64,000 bases of DNA from Panagrolaimus kolymaensis (Eukaryota > Nematoda > Chromadorea > Rhabditida > Panagrolaimidae): the NCBI GenBank assembly GCA_028622995.1, contig JAJQJQ010000017.1:2356001-2420000 (forward strand), in the 5' to 3' direction. The notes beneath the pieces are model-generated. The model had not been told where the DNA came from, searched no databases, and worked only from the letters and a program-made list of their open reading frames with translations. Below are positions 46,201-57,871 of the stretch, piece by piece. The number at the start of each line of letters is the position of its first letter. Position 1 is the stretch's first letter. The position numbers were made by a program, and so were the translations under genes.

Positions 46201-49200
46201 TAAACAACTAAAGTCAAAAGTTAAGTTTTAAAATAGTTTATTAAATGTAGAATTAAGTATTTGGATACTATAGCGACAAAAGATCTGGCACTTTACTACA
46301 TTTTAAACCAGGCATTGTCTAATTTTATAAATCCCTAATTCAAAAATATGAAGTTCGATACAATCAAACTTCAAATCTCAAAGATTTTTTTTTTCACTGA
46401 CAGCAGAAAAAGAAAAAACATAATATTAAGAAATATAAGTGTTTTGGGCCATCAAAATAAAGTTTTATGCTGAAAAGAGCCAACTATTTAACTGCCAATT
46501 CAAAGCTAATGCTGGCGCTGGCTGCTTCATTTTTTTTTATTCTCGGATGCAATTGCGTGTAATTGAAAAGTATGGATGATGGTGGAAAATAGTGTTTTGG
46601 TAGTGTTAGTGGTGCCGGCGGCTGCTTCTTTTGCTGTCGATGGCAATTTAGAATAATTTTCCAAACAAAAAAAAATAACGAGAAAATAGAACAGTTAATA
46701 GCTTCAAGAGAAAAAAACTATATTATTATTTTTTGTTGATGAGAAACGAAAATTCGTTTGATTACGGTATTAGTAATATCCGTAATTGCTTTGTTCATTT
46801 TTTTGTTGCTTTTATTCCTCTATTTTTTTGTAAAAGGATCTTTAAGTTAAAAATTCTCGTCAAAATTTATAAATTCGACCTCTCTCAATTAAAAATTACC
46901 ATCAAACTTTTTTTGTTTTTTGTTAACAAAGTTTACTTCCTTTAAAAAAAAACAAGCCAATTAAGAATTTCATAGATACTATTTTCTTAGAAAATAAAAA
47001 ATGTTTTTCGATAAAAATTTGAATTTTGTTTTGTGCAAATTGTTATTAATCATCATCATTATCTAACAATAATTATGTCTTTGATTTCTTTGGTTTTCCA
47101 CACACTTACATACAAATGCTCTTTATTGTGTCATTTAAAAATAAAAAAGCCGATGGCGCTAAGTTTCTCAAGGAAGGCCATCCGCACGCAAGACGGCAGC
47201 GGATGTTTGACAATTCAATTGCCTTCATTGCAAAAATTTGGTTGCCAGCTTTTTCATGACTTTAAAGTTTTTGGCTTTGGATTCAGTCAATTTTTTGGCG
47301 CCGTCGATAACAATAAAAAAATGACGAATTTTGGTTTATTGAAGCGAAAAAATAAAATGCGAAGGAGGCAAGAGGGAAAAAAAGCAATCAATCTTCAAAA
47401 CCATTTTTCCTCTTTTTGTGAAGGAAGCTTCTTTTTCATCATTTATTTTAAAAGCTATAATGATAAATAAATAAAAAAGAAAGCAATCATGCTGAAATTT
47501 TATTCATAACTGTTAGATTTCATAACTAAAGGATTAAAATTTGTTTCGCAACGACTCATTTTATGAGTAATATTGAATTTTTATACAAGTTTAACTCTCC
47601 TTTCCAGACCCTCTGTATTATATGCTACATATATCATTCACACTAAACACACCCATACAAAAAAGGTATTTCCAAAACTTTAGAAAAAAGCATACAATTG
47701 TTGTGTCTTTTTTGTTCAAACAAAAGAAAAGTAGTGGTTTCATTATATTTTTTGCAAAAAAAGTTGTTTCTATTGAAAATGAAAAAATTTCAAAAGCGGA
47801 AACGTGTCATAACAAAGGAAAGAAAAAAGAAGAGAAGAGATTTTTGATTTCAAATGTCCTCTATATTTTTAAGAATTTTATCCAAATACCCTATTTATCA
47901 ATTCATAAAATCCTAAAATGAGGAATGCATTTTGATAAAATGAATGTCATGCCCTCCTCATTTAAATTTATATTTTCTTCTCATTCTCAGACAGTGTTGT
48001 GACTGGTTCCGCCAGCTCCGGCTCCGGAGCGCTCCGCTCCGCTCCAGGCCGGAGCTCGGAGCGGAGCTGGAGCTAAATAAAAAAAACAGCTGGAGCGGAG
48101 CCGGAGCCAAAAAACTTTTTTGAAAAATTTTTAAAATTATTTTTAATTGGAAAAAAACGCTTTGTTTAATTCCAATGCCTCTAAAATAGCTCAGAAAGAC
48201 ATAATAATAAGGTTATATTAGCTCTTTTTTTGAATTATGCTTATTTGAAAAAAAAATTTTCGGAGCCGGAGCGGAGCTGGAGCTCGATTTAAAAAATGGC
48301 CGGAGCGCGGAGCGGAGCTGGAGCTAACAAAAATTTTTGCCCGGAGCTCGGAGCGGAGCTGGAGCCAAGATTTTGTGAAAGTAACAACACTGTTCTCAGA
48401 CAAAAAAATAAATAATTTCAAAGCAATTTTTTTTTATGTTTGAATATTAAATAATTGTTGCAGCACACTTTATTTAGTCTCTGAACTTTTTTCTCTCCAA
48501 AGGATTAGAAAGTTGTAAAACACTTTTTTTATTGTTGGCCCTTCAATGTCTAAGAACACTAACCGGGAAGTCTTTGTTCAAAAAAAAATTCTTCTTCAAA
48601 AGGACTCACCTGTTCAGTTGAAGGAAAAATAGATGAATGATCAGAGGCGGATTGAACTAAAGCTGAATCGGGAGTTGCATTAAATTCTCGTTGAAGAATA
48701 TGTTGTTGTTCCAAAACAGCTGCCATGGAACCATTTCTTGCGAGATCTCGAACATCACTAAATTTCCGCTGTCGTTGTGGTGATGGGCCTTGATTCGTTA
48801 CATCATTCTTTGGACTTCGTGGACTTTGTGGCGCGGATTTTGGCATTCCATTAGTGGTTGGCATTGCAAAAGGTTCTGGTATAAGTCTTTGTATCGGGAG
48901 CTGTTGTAAAGGTTGCGGATGTTCAAGAGGTGTGGGTGGAAGTCTATGAGATGATAATTGGAGAGTATTCCTTGAAGGGGATTTGGGTAATAGATTTGGT
49001 GCTGATAATTGATGATTCATTGGCGGTGTGATTAAAGCACCAAATGGCGTTGATAAAGAATTTTGCTGTTGGACGGGAGGCGTTCTTGGGGAAATTGGAG
49101 GTTCGGCAGGTAATCGACGACCCGATGAGGGTCGTCTCTCCAAATATCCTCCAGTACATGGAGGCGAAGGACTTGCAGATGAAAAATGTGGCGATGGCGG

Positions 49201-52146
49201 CGTAGAACCTTAAAAAAGAAACATCAGTGTTAATTTAATAAACAAAAAAAGAAAAGTGAGAAAAAAGGGGGCATACATAAATTAAATTAAGGCTTAAAAA
49301 AGGCTTTGAAAGAATTTTTTAATTTAAGCTTTTCTTTTTTGCGCCTAAATAATTGTTTGTAACGTGAATGAATGAATGTTCAGTCAAGTTGAATGACAGC
49401 AAGACAAAGTATGAACTTTGGAAAAAACAAAATAAGCTATTTTTATTAAAGAAAAAAGACAAAACTAGCTTTTAAAAAAATATAATTTTGTCCTGAGAAA
49501 CAAATAATTAATTGAGTTTTGAAACTTTTACCTGGATTACTTGAATTTGGTGGAGGTGTGGGAAGCATTCTAGGCGAGGATGCTCTTCGAATTGTCATAG
49601 GAGATAACCGACCAGCAGTCCCAGGAGCCATAGGTAATCGACGACGACAATTTGGATCCAAAAAATTACCCGAATTTGAAGGAAATGGAGGAGGCAACAT
49701 GGCTGCAGGCGAAGGAGAATGCATTGAATGAGTTGAATTTCTTCTAAGTCTCGAAGCTGCTACATCTGTTGGAATTCCAAGATAATTAGTAGGTGTTGAA
49801 GATCGAAAACTTTCAACATTTGTAACATGACTACTACTTCTATTTATTAAAGGATGATGTTGCGGCGAAGAATGTAGTTGATATTGAGAATTATGTTGAT
49901 GTGGTGGTTGATGTAAAGTTTGAGAAGAAGAAGAATGTTGTTGGTGGTGGTGGTAATGGTAGTTGTTTTGATGATGATGGTGGTGGTTGTTAACAGCAGC
50001 TTCAAGTCGACTCGTACTTTCTCTATGAGTTGGAACAGCCGGCGGCGGCAATAAGCCGGCTGGATTTGGGGTTGTCGCGTACAGCTGAATTTTTCTTTTT
50101 GACGACCAAAAAAAGGGAGGAGTTTTTATTTGTTAGTGTAGCAAAAAAAGTTCCCGTAAAAAATGAGGAGAAAAATAAAATATTTCTTTGACCGGTTAAA
50201 GAGGACCGGAAGCTTTGAAGTGTAGAAGTTTAAAGAGGCATTGTGTTATTGGAAGAAGGGCTTTCTTCTGAAAAAAAAAAAACATGAAACGATGAGATTG
50301 TTTTTTCTCTCGGTTGTGTTGCAACATAAAGTATTTCCCGCGCCGTAATCTAACACCAACCATCGAACAAAAAAGGAAAGAAACAATCATGTGGAATTAA
50401 AACAATCGCGCGAAAGCAAAGCTATGTATTTTTGCTGCTCATGAGCAGCTTAAACAAAAAACTTAAAAGGGACAGAATGTTTATAAACACAATCGTGAAG
50501 CATCTTGGCTCATTCACTTTGGGGCAAAAATAAAGAGGGCGCAAAACATCAACAAAATAAACGTGTTTTTGCCAACACCCATCAATGACAAAAAAGACAT
50601 TAACTTTTTTTAAAAAGTAGAAGAATTTAAAAAGACGACGGCGAAGAAGAAGATACGACTTAAGCTAGGGAGATGATCAAAGAAAAAAAAAATACGAAAC
50701 CCATAGAGCATTTATAAAAAGAAAAAACATAAAGAAGGAGGAGGGTTGATGTTTCTTTAAAAATGATCGGAATATTTTTGTTTTTTAGAGTTCACTTAAC
50801 TGATAAAACCCAAAAGCGAAAGTTAGTCACTTGAGAGCCATTCAAAGATTGCTTCAAGTTGTGAACGAGATTGGAAACTGCATGAATTTTGTCAAAAAAA
50901 TGAAACATTGAAATTTCAGTTAGCAATAGAAAAAAAAACAGAAGAGCTTGCAAAACAATCGCGGAGATTCTCGAAATCTCTAGGGAGAAGCTGTATTCTA
51001 AAACCACCAACTGCAAGTACATACATACTTCTCACTCTTGTCAAGTTTTTCTTCTCTCCTTACTTTTATTTCATTTTTTTTTGTTGTTGTTGCTCGTTAC
51101 CCATTCACGAGGAGCAAAAATAGGACGAAGAAGAAGAAGAAGGCGATGAAGAAGCAGGAGAATAAGAAAGGATGAAGAAGAAAACCAAATCAAATTTTGT
51201 GCCCTGTTTTTTTGAGATTGAGTGTATGCTCACTTCACGCCAAAAAAAACACTCGTTTGTAGAAAGAAAAAATAAAGAAAAAAAGTAGCTAGGCTTCATC
51301 CCCCTTTTTTTGTTGTTGTTAAAGCAAAACTTACTTATTTAAAGAAGCCAGAAGTTAAAGTTCGATTGGAACAAAAAAAGAGCAATGAAATCGGAAGTTA
51401 TTTTTGACTCTGACGAAGTTCAGATATTATTTACATATTTTTACGTAAAAGTTTACCATATTTGGAAAGCAATTTGAAACTAAAGCTTGAATAACAACAA
51501 CGACAACCGTTAAAAACAATTGACATGTAAAATGGGAGCATGATTCCCCACTTTTTGTGTTCAGTTTACTTGGAACAAAAGAAAAATAAGACACTCTTAC
51601 CTCATTTAGAAATGAGAAAAAAAAGGAGGAAGCCAAAAGCAATTTGTTCAGTGTATCGGAAGGAAAAAGAGAATAAAACAATAAAATAAAAGTAAGATGA
51701 GAAAAGCAAGCTATGAAAGGCAAAAGAAGAAAAAGCTTTTAACGTTTAACTGACCGTAACTAAATTGTTTTTGTTAAAACAACAATACCGAAAAAGAAAC
51801 TTAATTTTAAAATGAGTTTGTAATTGTATTTTCTTTACGGAAGTGAAATAAAATAATTCATCTTTTACAAAGGGGGCTGTTTAAAATATATTTTAAGATG
51901 TAGGCTAAATAAAATTAGATGAGTAAGGTGAAGCTATTTATGCAGAAAAATTAAATGTTTTTAAAAGCTAAAGAGACCGTGAAAAAACTTTATACACGGA
52001 TTTTTATTTAATGAATTGTAAAACATTTTATCTTTCGATAAATTAATCACCATGGTTTTCAATATAAAAGGATGATTTCCATGAAAACATTAATTTTACA
52101 AATAACCAACCTACGGCTCCCAACATTCGTTTCGCTACATCTGAGG
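40287..52146 (-). CDS. Tandem C2-domain, synaptotagmin-like protein with long disordered N-terminal region (5' end not found)
   Basis: Nine exons in phase give 811 aa: 52115-52146, 49532-50084, 48564-49208, 44197-44300, 43673-43964, 41576-41901, 41415-41520, 40784-40967, 40287-40482. The N-terminal ~410 residues are low-complexity (His/Gln-rich, then Pro/Ser-rich with many SP sites, for example SPRTPPVQQQ). C2A begins near GLIHCTLQHFPIRKRLRVSVLKIEG; C2B begins near KVGKISITTAILNKVLTV and ends with IGSVYLGPHSVDKSEIEQW, the synaptotagmin-type end. The Ca2+-binding aspartates of C2A are largely replaced (IQPFCKV for SDPYVK; CHQSNQKLQKD in loop 3), so Ca2+-independent phospholipid or protein binding is likely. 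It may act in membrane traffic. The 32-base first exon is supported by splice sites and phase only; further 5' exons probably lie upstream. Which Syt or Slp class is unclear. Confidence 0.75.
41902..43672 (-). other. Intron of the tandem-C2 gene with a palindromic MITE
   Basis: It separates the start of C2A (exon 43673-43964) from its main part. The MITE at 41937-42143 sits about 35 bases from the 3' splice site. Nothing else recognised. Confidence 0.7.
41937..42143. mobile_element. Palindromic MITE flanked by TTAA
   Basis: The whole 207-base segment is an imperfect palindrome with arms of about 90 bases. TTAAAGGAACCTGGTCATTT on the left is mirrored by the complement of AAATGACCAGGGTCCTTTAA on the right, with inner arms around GCAATATTGC. 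TTAA at both ends fits a piggyBac-like or other TTAA-specific insertion. No coding capacity. Confidence 0.9.
44301..48563 (-). other. 4.3-kb intron of the tandem-C2 gene
   Basis: The phase G|GT joins ...EEFFFEQRLP to GVKEADKKMFPNR across it. It carries the hAT MITE at 47992-48392 and an unexplained GC-richer islet at about 47149-47258. The remainder is AT-rich without supported genes; long open frames here are Lys/Phe-rich noise. Confidence 0.65.
47992..48392. mobile_element. hAT-type MITE with GGAGC-rich core
   Basis: A 401-base element with terminal inverted repeats CAGTGTTGTGAC / complement of GTAACAACACTG, flanked by a perfect 8-base target duplication TTCTCAGA (47984-47991 and 48393-48400). 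The inside contains several copies of a CGGAGCGGAGCTGGAGC-type motif in both orientations separated by an A/T core; there is no open frame for a transposase. The 8-base duplication and CAG-G ends identify the hAT superfamily. Confidence 0.95.
50085..52114 (-). other. Probable intron of the tandem-C2 gene
   Basis: About 2 kb between the His-rich exon and the proposed 32-base exon. Purine-rich and AT-rich; nothing else recognised. Confidence 0.4.
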
Positions 52147-55130
52147 CTAACAAAAAAAGTAAAAAGGATGCGTATTTTATAGTAAAATCTATTCAGAAAT
52201 AAAAAAAAACAAAAGCAAAAAGATTATTCTTCTTTCAAAGTTACATACAGTTTATCTTTTATATAAAAGAGAACGAAAGAATCATTTCAAAATTTTAATT
52301 TTATCTTTCCTGATTTTAACTAAAACCTCATTGTAACTTCTTTTTATTAAAGGTCCAAAATTAAATGCAATTATTTCAGAAATGAATATGGTGCTTTCGA
52401 GGCTTTAAATGACCAAAATAAAAAACCTCACAAGACCGAATATTTTAGAATCAAATAAAAAACCCCGACAATTTAATGCATTTCTCTTTTCTTTTAGGCT
52501 TTCATTTTTTTCCATTAAAAAACAATAAAATGCAATTAGAAGCTTCCTATTTTTTTAAGTCCATGAAAAAAGCGTCATTGGAGCCCAGAGGGGTTGGTTG
52601 GCTCAAACAAAGACCAAATGCAAATAGAAGACAAGCGAAGCTCACAGCCATCAACGGAATAAAAAAAAGAAAAAATAAACGGTCGCTAGAATATTATGAA
52701 TTCTTCTTATTTTTAAAGATATTTGAAGAAAACTAAAAAGAATGAATGTTTCAAAGAATGGCGAACATGAAGATGTGTGACATCGGCATTTTTATATGGA
52801 ATCGAACGAACGTTGATGGAAAGCTTTGCATGCTTGCAAAAAGCCAACAAACAACCAAGAAACAGTTTGCAACCACCATTGGAATGACAACAAATAATAA
52901 AAAACGTTTGAATGGAAGAAGGAAGATTGAATTCCTTCCAAAAAAAGAAGCAATGGCAATAACATTTTTATTGTTTGACAAAAGAAGAAAAAAAAGACTT
53001 AAATTAGAGAGAGAAAAATTTGCTCGTCGTCGACGTCAGAAGCGAGTTCAAATAACCCCCACTATTACGGCATCATCCTCATCATCGCATTTTTATTCAA
53101 CAGCCTTTTATAAAAATTCTTTAACAAAAATAAAAAATAAAACTGAATGAAAATAACATTGTGTCATTGACAGAAACCCTTCACGATAGTGAATTTTTTT
53201 TTTCTTATTTCAGACAAGGATGAATTTATCTCGAGACAAAGGAAGGAAGTGACTTAACTTGAAATAAAGCATTAAAGGAAAATGGAAACGTAAAAAATAC
53301 AAAAAATATAATTGCTTTATAATAATTTTCTGATTGATTATTCGTCCCAAAAAAAGAAAGGTAAAAACCATATTTTTCAAACTCATTTTGTATGCAAGCT
53401 TCGGCTTGCCTTGGCTTTTTTTCTTAAATACATTTACACTAAATCAATTTCTCGCTCAACCTCAAAAAGAAAAAAATAAACTTTATCATAATTTTTTTGC
53501 GCTACTTTTGACGTAAATTACCACTTTTCATAAAGCAATAACTACTTAAAAATAAAAGTTCTCAACCTTGTAATTTTTTTTGCACGTTTTCGCACATTTT
53601 CATTTTCATAACAAAAAGAAAGTACAAATTTAAATTCTGAACTTTTTTTCGTTTGTGGATTAATTGCTTTTTAATTTTACCGCCTCCAAATTAAAAATAG
53701 GCGGTGGCTCAAATAATCCACTACAAAATAAAATGTATATGAATAAAATAAGCGGCTTCGGTTGTGGTGGAGAAAAACAACAAACATCCGGTGGAAGCGG
53801 CATAGAAAACACTGAGATGAAAATTGCGTAAAAAAACATGAACGAGCTTAAAAAAAAAGATTTTGAAAAACATTGGGTTGTGTCAAAAGTAACTATAAAA
53901 TATTATTAAAATACATTCTTACACATTCATTCAAATATAAATTCACATTTAACCTTCGCCTTAACTAAATTTTCTAAAGATTATCTTTTAATGTTAATTC
54001 TATGAATAAAAAGATAAAGATGAATAATAAAAAATTTAATAATAATTTTATTTAGGCACAAAAAAGAGAAAAAGAATTTAATGAGAAGAGGGATTCTCAT
54101 AACAAAAAAACATTCGTGAATAAAAGCAACCCAAATAAAATCTTACTAAACATACATCAATAAATCTTGGCTTTACCATTTTATTCAACAAAAAAATCAA
54201 CAAAAGTTTTGTTTTTATTAAATATTTAGACTTTTTTAAGCATTTATTTATTTATAAATATTTACTTTTGATAGCCGTGGGATTTTCCAAATGTCGCAAC
54301 AAAAGCCTTTTTCTTCAAATGAAGTCTTATTCAAAAGTTTTAAAATTTAATCTTCCAATTGAAAATTTTCGCATATTTATTAACAAAAATTTCTCAGAAA
54401 ATGATTTAGTAAAAAAAATTATTCCAAAAAGGGCATCATCTTAATCAATGCAAATCTAATTTCTCTCATTTCCTCCTCTATTGAAAGGAGTTATAAAGTT
54501 AAAACCACAAATTACAGGTTTCCTTCAAATATAATAATTAAGTCACATTTTTAATTTATTAATAAACTTTTCAAACATTATAAAAAAAGTAAATAAGATT
54601 TTAAGTTTTTTTTATTAGCAAAATCTCTAAAGAATGAGAGTATTTTGAAAGATTTTGTTTTGACAAAAAAAATATCGTCGTCGCTTCTATGAAGAAAAAA
54701 AAAACAAAAATATCAAAAAACGCTTCCATTATTATTTTTTTTATATCTTAACACAAGTGTCTCTGACACTTTTAAACACCGAAGACGAAAACTTTAGAAA
54801 TACATTTAAAATTATAATTTTAAAAAATAAGTGGAGCCTCAACAAAAAAAGATGACGATAATAAAATTTTAGATTTAATTTTATGCTTTTGACAAGTTAT
54901 TTCGTAAATTTTTAGAGAATAAAAAAAAACTAAAGCTTTAAGTAAAGGTTTATTTTAAAAAGCTTTTTTTTTACTTTACATTTGCCTGGCAACTGCTTTT
55001 AAGCTCAGATTCGGCCAAATCGAAAATGATTAATTGTTTACTTTTTAGAAGGGGAATTTAAATAAACAATTAATCATGTTCGCTTACTGTACAAATATAT
55101 TTTTTTAATCTAAATTTATACAGAAAAATG
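52147..55130. other. 3-kb stretch without a supported gene
   Basis: It probably contains 5' exons and promoter of the tandem-C2 gene (-) and the 3' flank of the GT92 gene. Open frames at 52476-53150 (+) are Lys/Arg/Asn-rich, lack splice or domain support and are treated as noise. Confidence 0.4.
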
Positions 55131-56778
55131 CTACAAACTGCATCCATTTTTGTTTAAAGTAGGAATAGGCAGTTTTTTAGGAACGTAAAATGTTAACAAG
55201 GATGTAAGAGAGTGTTTGATATGTTGTTGTCGACTTTCAATACAATAAACTCCAACAAATCTAGGAATTTTGCAAGCATAATGAGTTCGACAACCAAATA
55301 TTTTTGCATCATAACCTCCAATATTCAAAGTGCATTCATCGATGTTTGAATAATAACGCATTGAAGATTCCATGTTTTGAATCCATTTATTCGTTTCAAA
55401 GGTTTTTCGATGCTTTTCAAAATTTTCATGTATCATTTGAGCATGATGATCAAGCAGCAAAATTTCTTGTAGTTGTTGTTGCTAAAAGGGTGAAAATAAA
55501 AAGAGAAAATAAAATTTTTTCAATGGATGAACTCACATCGCCGCGGCTTAGCGAATTATTGTATTTTCCAAAATTAAAATTTCTCGCATGTATTAAAACC
55601 GCATCATCCTCATCCCATGTTTTTGTCTTTAATTTTCTATCATATTCTGTTGTCCAATGAATCCATACCGTTTCAATTAAACTCGTATCATAAATGGATT
55701 TTCCAGTAATAGAGTCGGGCAAAATATTCATTGAATTAAAAGATTTGATCATTGAAAATTTTCCAAAACTTTTTTCAGATTCCATTTCAACTGTTCTCGC
55801 TGAGAAATTAAGGGATCGTGTGAGAGGGAATTCATGCCATAACTGCTTCAAAGGTGAATGGAATTGACTACCTTTTTTAAGATAAATTAAATCATCAACA
55901 TCGTGAACAAGAATAAAATCAGCAGCTTCACGATATTTTAAGAAACAATCATTTAAAGTCCCTGCCATATCTCTGGTGGAAAGTTGCTTGCGAGAATCGA
56001 GTTCAAGAATATTTGGAACACTCCAATAATGAAGATCAATTAATTTTTCTCGTTCATAAGCCTTAAATAATTTAATTAATTCGAAATTACTAAACATTTC
56101 ATTTGAAATTTTACCTTTAAAAGTTCATGAATTCCAATCATAGCACTTAAAAGATAATAAGCTTGTCGATTAACCCCAAAATATGAATACCATTCAATAC
56201 TCATAGCAACAGTTTGCCATCGCTCTGCATAAAATAAAGAACTTACACAACTTACAACCGGCAAAGGTTCGGTTACCGCATATCTCAAAGGTAATTGAAT
56301 TAATTTAGTTGATCCCCAAGCCGTAACATGAAAGCTAGTGGGATTGGACACAGTTGCACATGGAGCAATGAAAGTGTGTAATTGACATGGCCCAACTGGA
56401 GTATAGGCTGATTTTGGGATTGCAAAAGATGTCTTCATTTCGCCATTATTATTTTGGGTAACGCATTTAAAAATTTCTTTTGGTGGCAAATCATAATGAG
56501 CTATCAATAAAACTATCGCTGTATTATCGGAATATCTAAAAAATACTATCTTATTTCATGGTTTAAAAAAAATATGGGGAAAGTTTACAGTTTTGAAGTT
56601 TCAAAATATGTTACTGAAGATATTATAATATTCGCTGCTACAGTATCTTGCTAAAATGTTATCATATTTTGGCGAGGCTACAATATAAACATACCATAAA
56701 ATAATAAACTAAATGTACAATTATTGTTAGTAGAATTATTAAACACAATGGTCTCCTAAAAGACCTCCTATATCTCAT
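55131..56778 (-). CDS. GT92 (DUF23) family glycosyltransferase, type II membrane protein, 480 aa
   Basis: Exons 56695-56778, 56589-56650, 56115-56535, 55537-56061 and 55131-55481 join in phase. The start MRYRRSFRRP followed by LCLIILLTIIVHLVYYFM gives a short basic cytosolic tail and a signal anchor, as in Golgi glycosyltransferases. The lumenal domain has VVSCVSSLFYAERWQTVAMSI, IEWYSYFGVNRQAYYLL, and the acidic metal-binding-like VHDVDDLIYL in the position of the DxD motif. Cys-rich C-terminal residues (CTLNIGGYDAKIFGCRTHYACKIPRFVGVYC) match the end of the family domain. GT92 enzymes in C. elegans add galactose (for example to core fucose); the acceptor here is unknown. Intron 1 (44 bases) uses the TTTTAG acceptor; an earlier acceptor would introduce a stop. 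Confidence 0.9.
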
Positions 56779-57043
56779 TATTCTCTTCTTCTTTTTTTTA
56801 TAAATTAAATAGTGTATATTACTTATTTTTGCAACGTCTTTTTAAAAAGCTCAGAAAAAATGGAAGCTCATTCATTTAATTAATATTGATTTAATTTTTC
56901 GTGATACTCGGTGCTAATCGAACCATTTTTTTCTTTTTTGGAAAAAGTATATTTCAGCTGCGATTCCAATCATTTTACGCCATCTTTTACTTTTATATAA
57001 TTTAGCAAAAGAAAAGTTTTAGTAAAAAATAAAAAAAGAATGT

Positions 57044-57117
57044 CGCTCCCGGGTGGGCTCGAACCACCAACCTCACGGTTAACAGCCGTGCGCGCTAACC
57101 AATTGCGCCACGGAAGC
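57044..57117 (-). tRNA. tRNA-Asn (anticodon GUU)
   Basis: Read on the minus strand: acceptor stem GCTTCCG paired with CGGGAGC (one G-U), D arm GGCGCAATTGGTTAGCGC, anticodon stem-loop with GTT (plus positions 57081-57083), T arm GGTGGTTCGAGCCCACC, discriminator G. No intron. All arms pair, and internal A and B box sequences are intact, so it is probably functional. Confidence 0.97.
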
Positions 57118-57871
57118 TCGAAAGCTGCAGCATAAAATTGTTGATCCAATCTATCAACCATGAATTCAACTCTCAAATCTCTTTTGTGAATGAAATTGGT
57201 TTAAAAAAAATTAAAAAATGTATGATTCATTCCAGCCAGTAACAGTAAGTTCGATATTACCCGCAGGATGGAAACAATTTTATCTTCCTCCGACTCGAAA
57301 CGGACAATTATTGAAAATTGATAGTAGGGTTGTGGAGGGTGGATTCAAACTTTAAAGCTTCAATTTTGTAAATTTTTGTTTTTACCACTGCGCTTAAAAT
57401 ACTCAATTTTTTTGTATTGAGAAAACAAGAAATCATCTATCTATAGTTAACTTGATTTTATTTTGCTTCTCTAAAAAAAATTTTTACCATCATTTATTAC
57501 TTTTAAAATAGTTGCTTCTAAACTTTTTAATTGCTACCATTTTTTGTTGTTCATGACTCGCGTCTTTTAAAAAATCCCAGAACTCAAAAATTTCATAACA
57601 TTTTGCTTCTTTTTTTTGCTAGCTCTCTCTTTGTTTTATTTTTTAGCTGATTTTTTCTTCGCAAAATTTCTTTTTGGATTTTGATTAACCTTTTTTGGAA
57701 GATTCTTGACCATAGCAGATAAACAACTATTTATAGCTGTTTTATTTACCCCAAGCCATCATTGACGACCTTTCGTATATTTCGTGTATATTTTCCTGGC
57801 TCAATCTTCATTTTTATTATTTTTGCTCAGTGGAATTCGGGTAAATATTTATATTTTATTCTTTTCAAGTC
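57118..57871. other. Intergenic region upstream of ari-1
   Basis: Pyrimidine-rich towards the right end; CTTTTCAAG ends at 57869, two bases before the ari-1 ATG, a candidate spliced-leader acceptor. A stretch near 57230-57310 is slightly GC-richer, without a convincing frame. Confidence 0.45.

Noticed and set aside
52746..53150. 134-codon plus-strand open frame
   Set aside because: Lys/Arg-rich low-complexity product without splice context or domain; probably chance.
56970..57176. 68-codon minus-strand frame with LPWRNWLARTAVNREVGGSSPPG
   Set aside because: This is a translation of the tRNA-Asn gene, a common annotation artefact.
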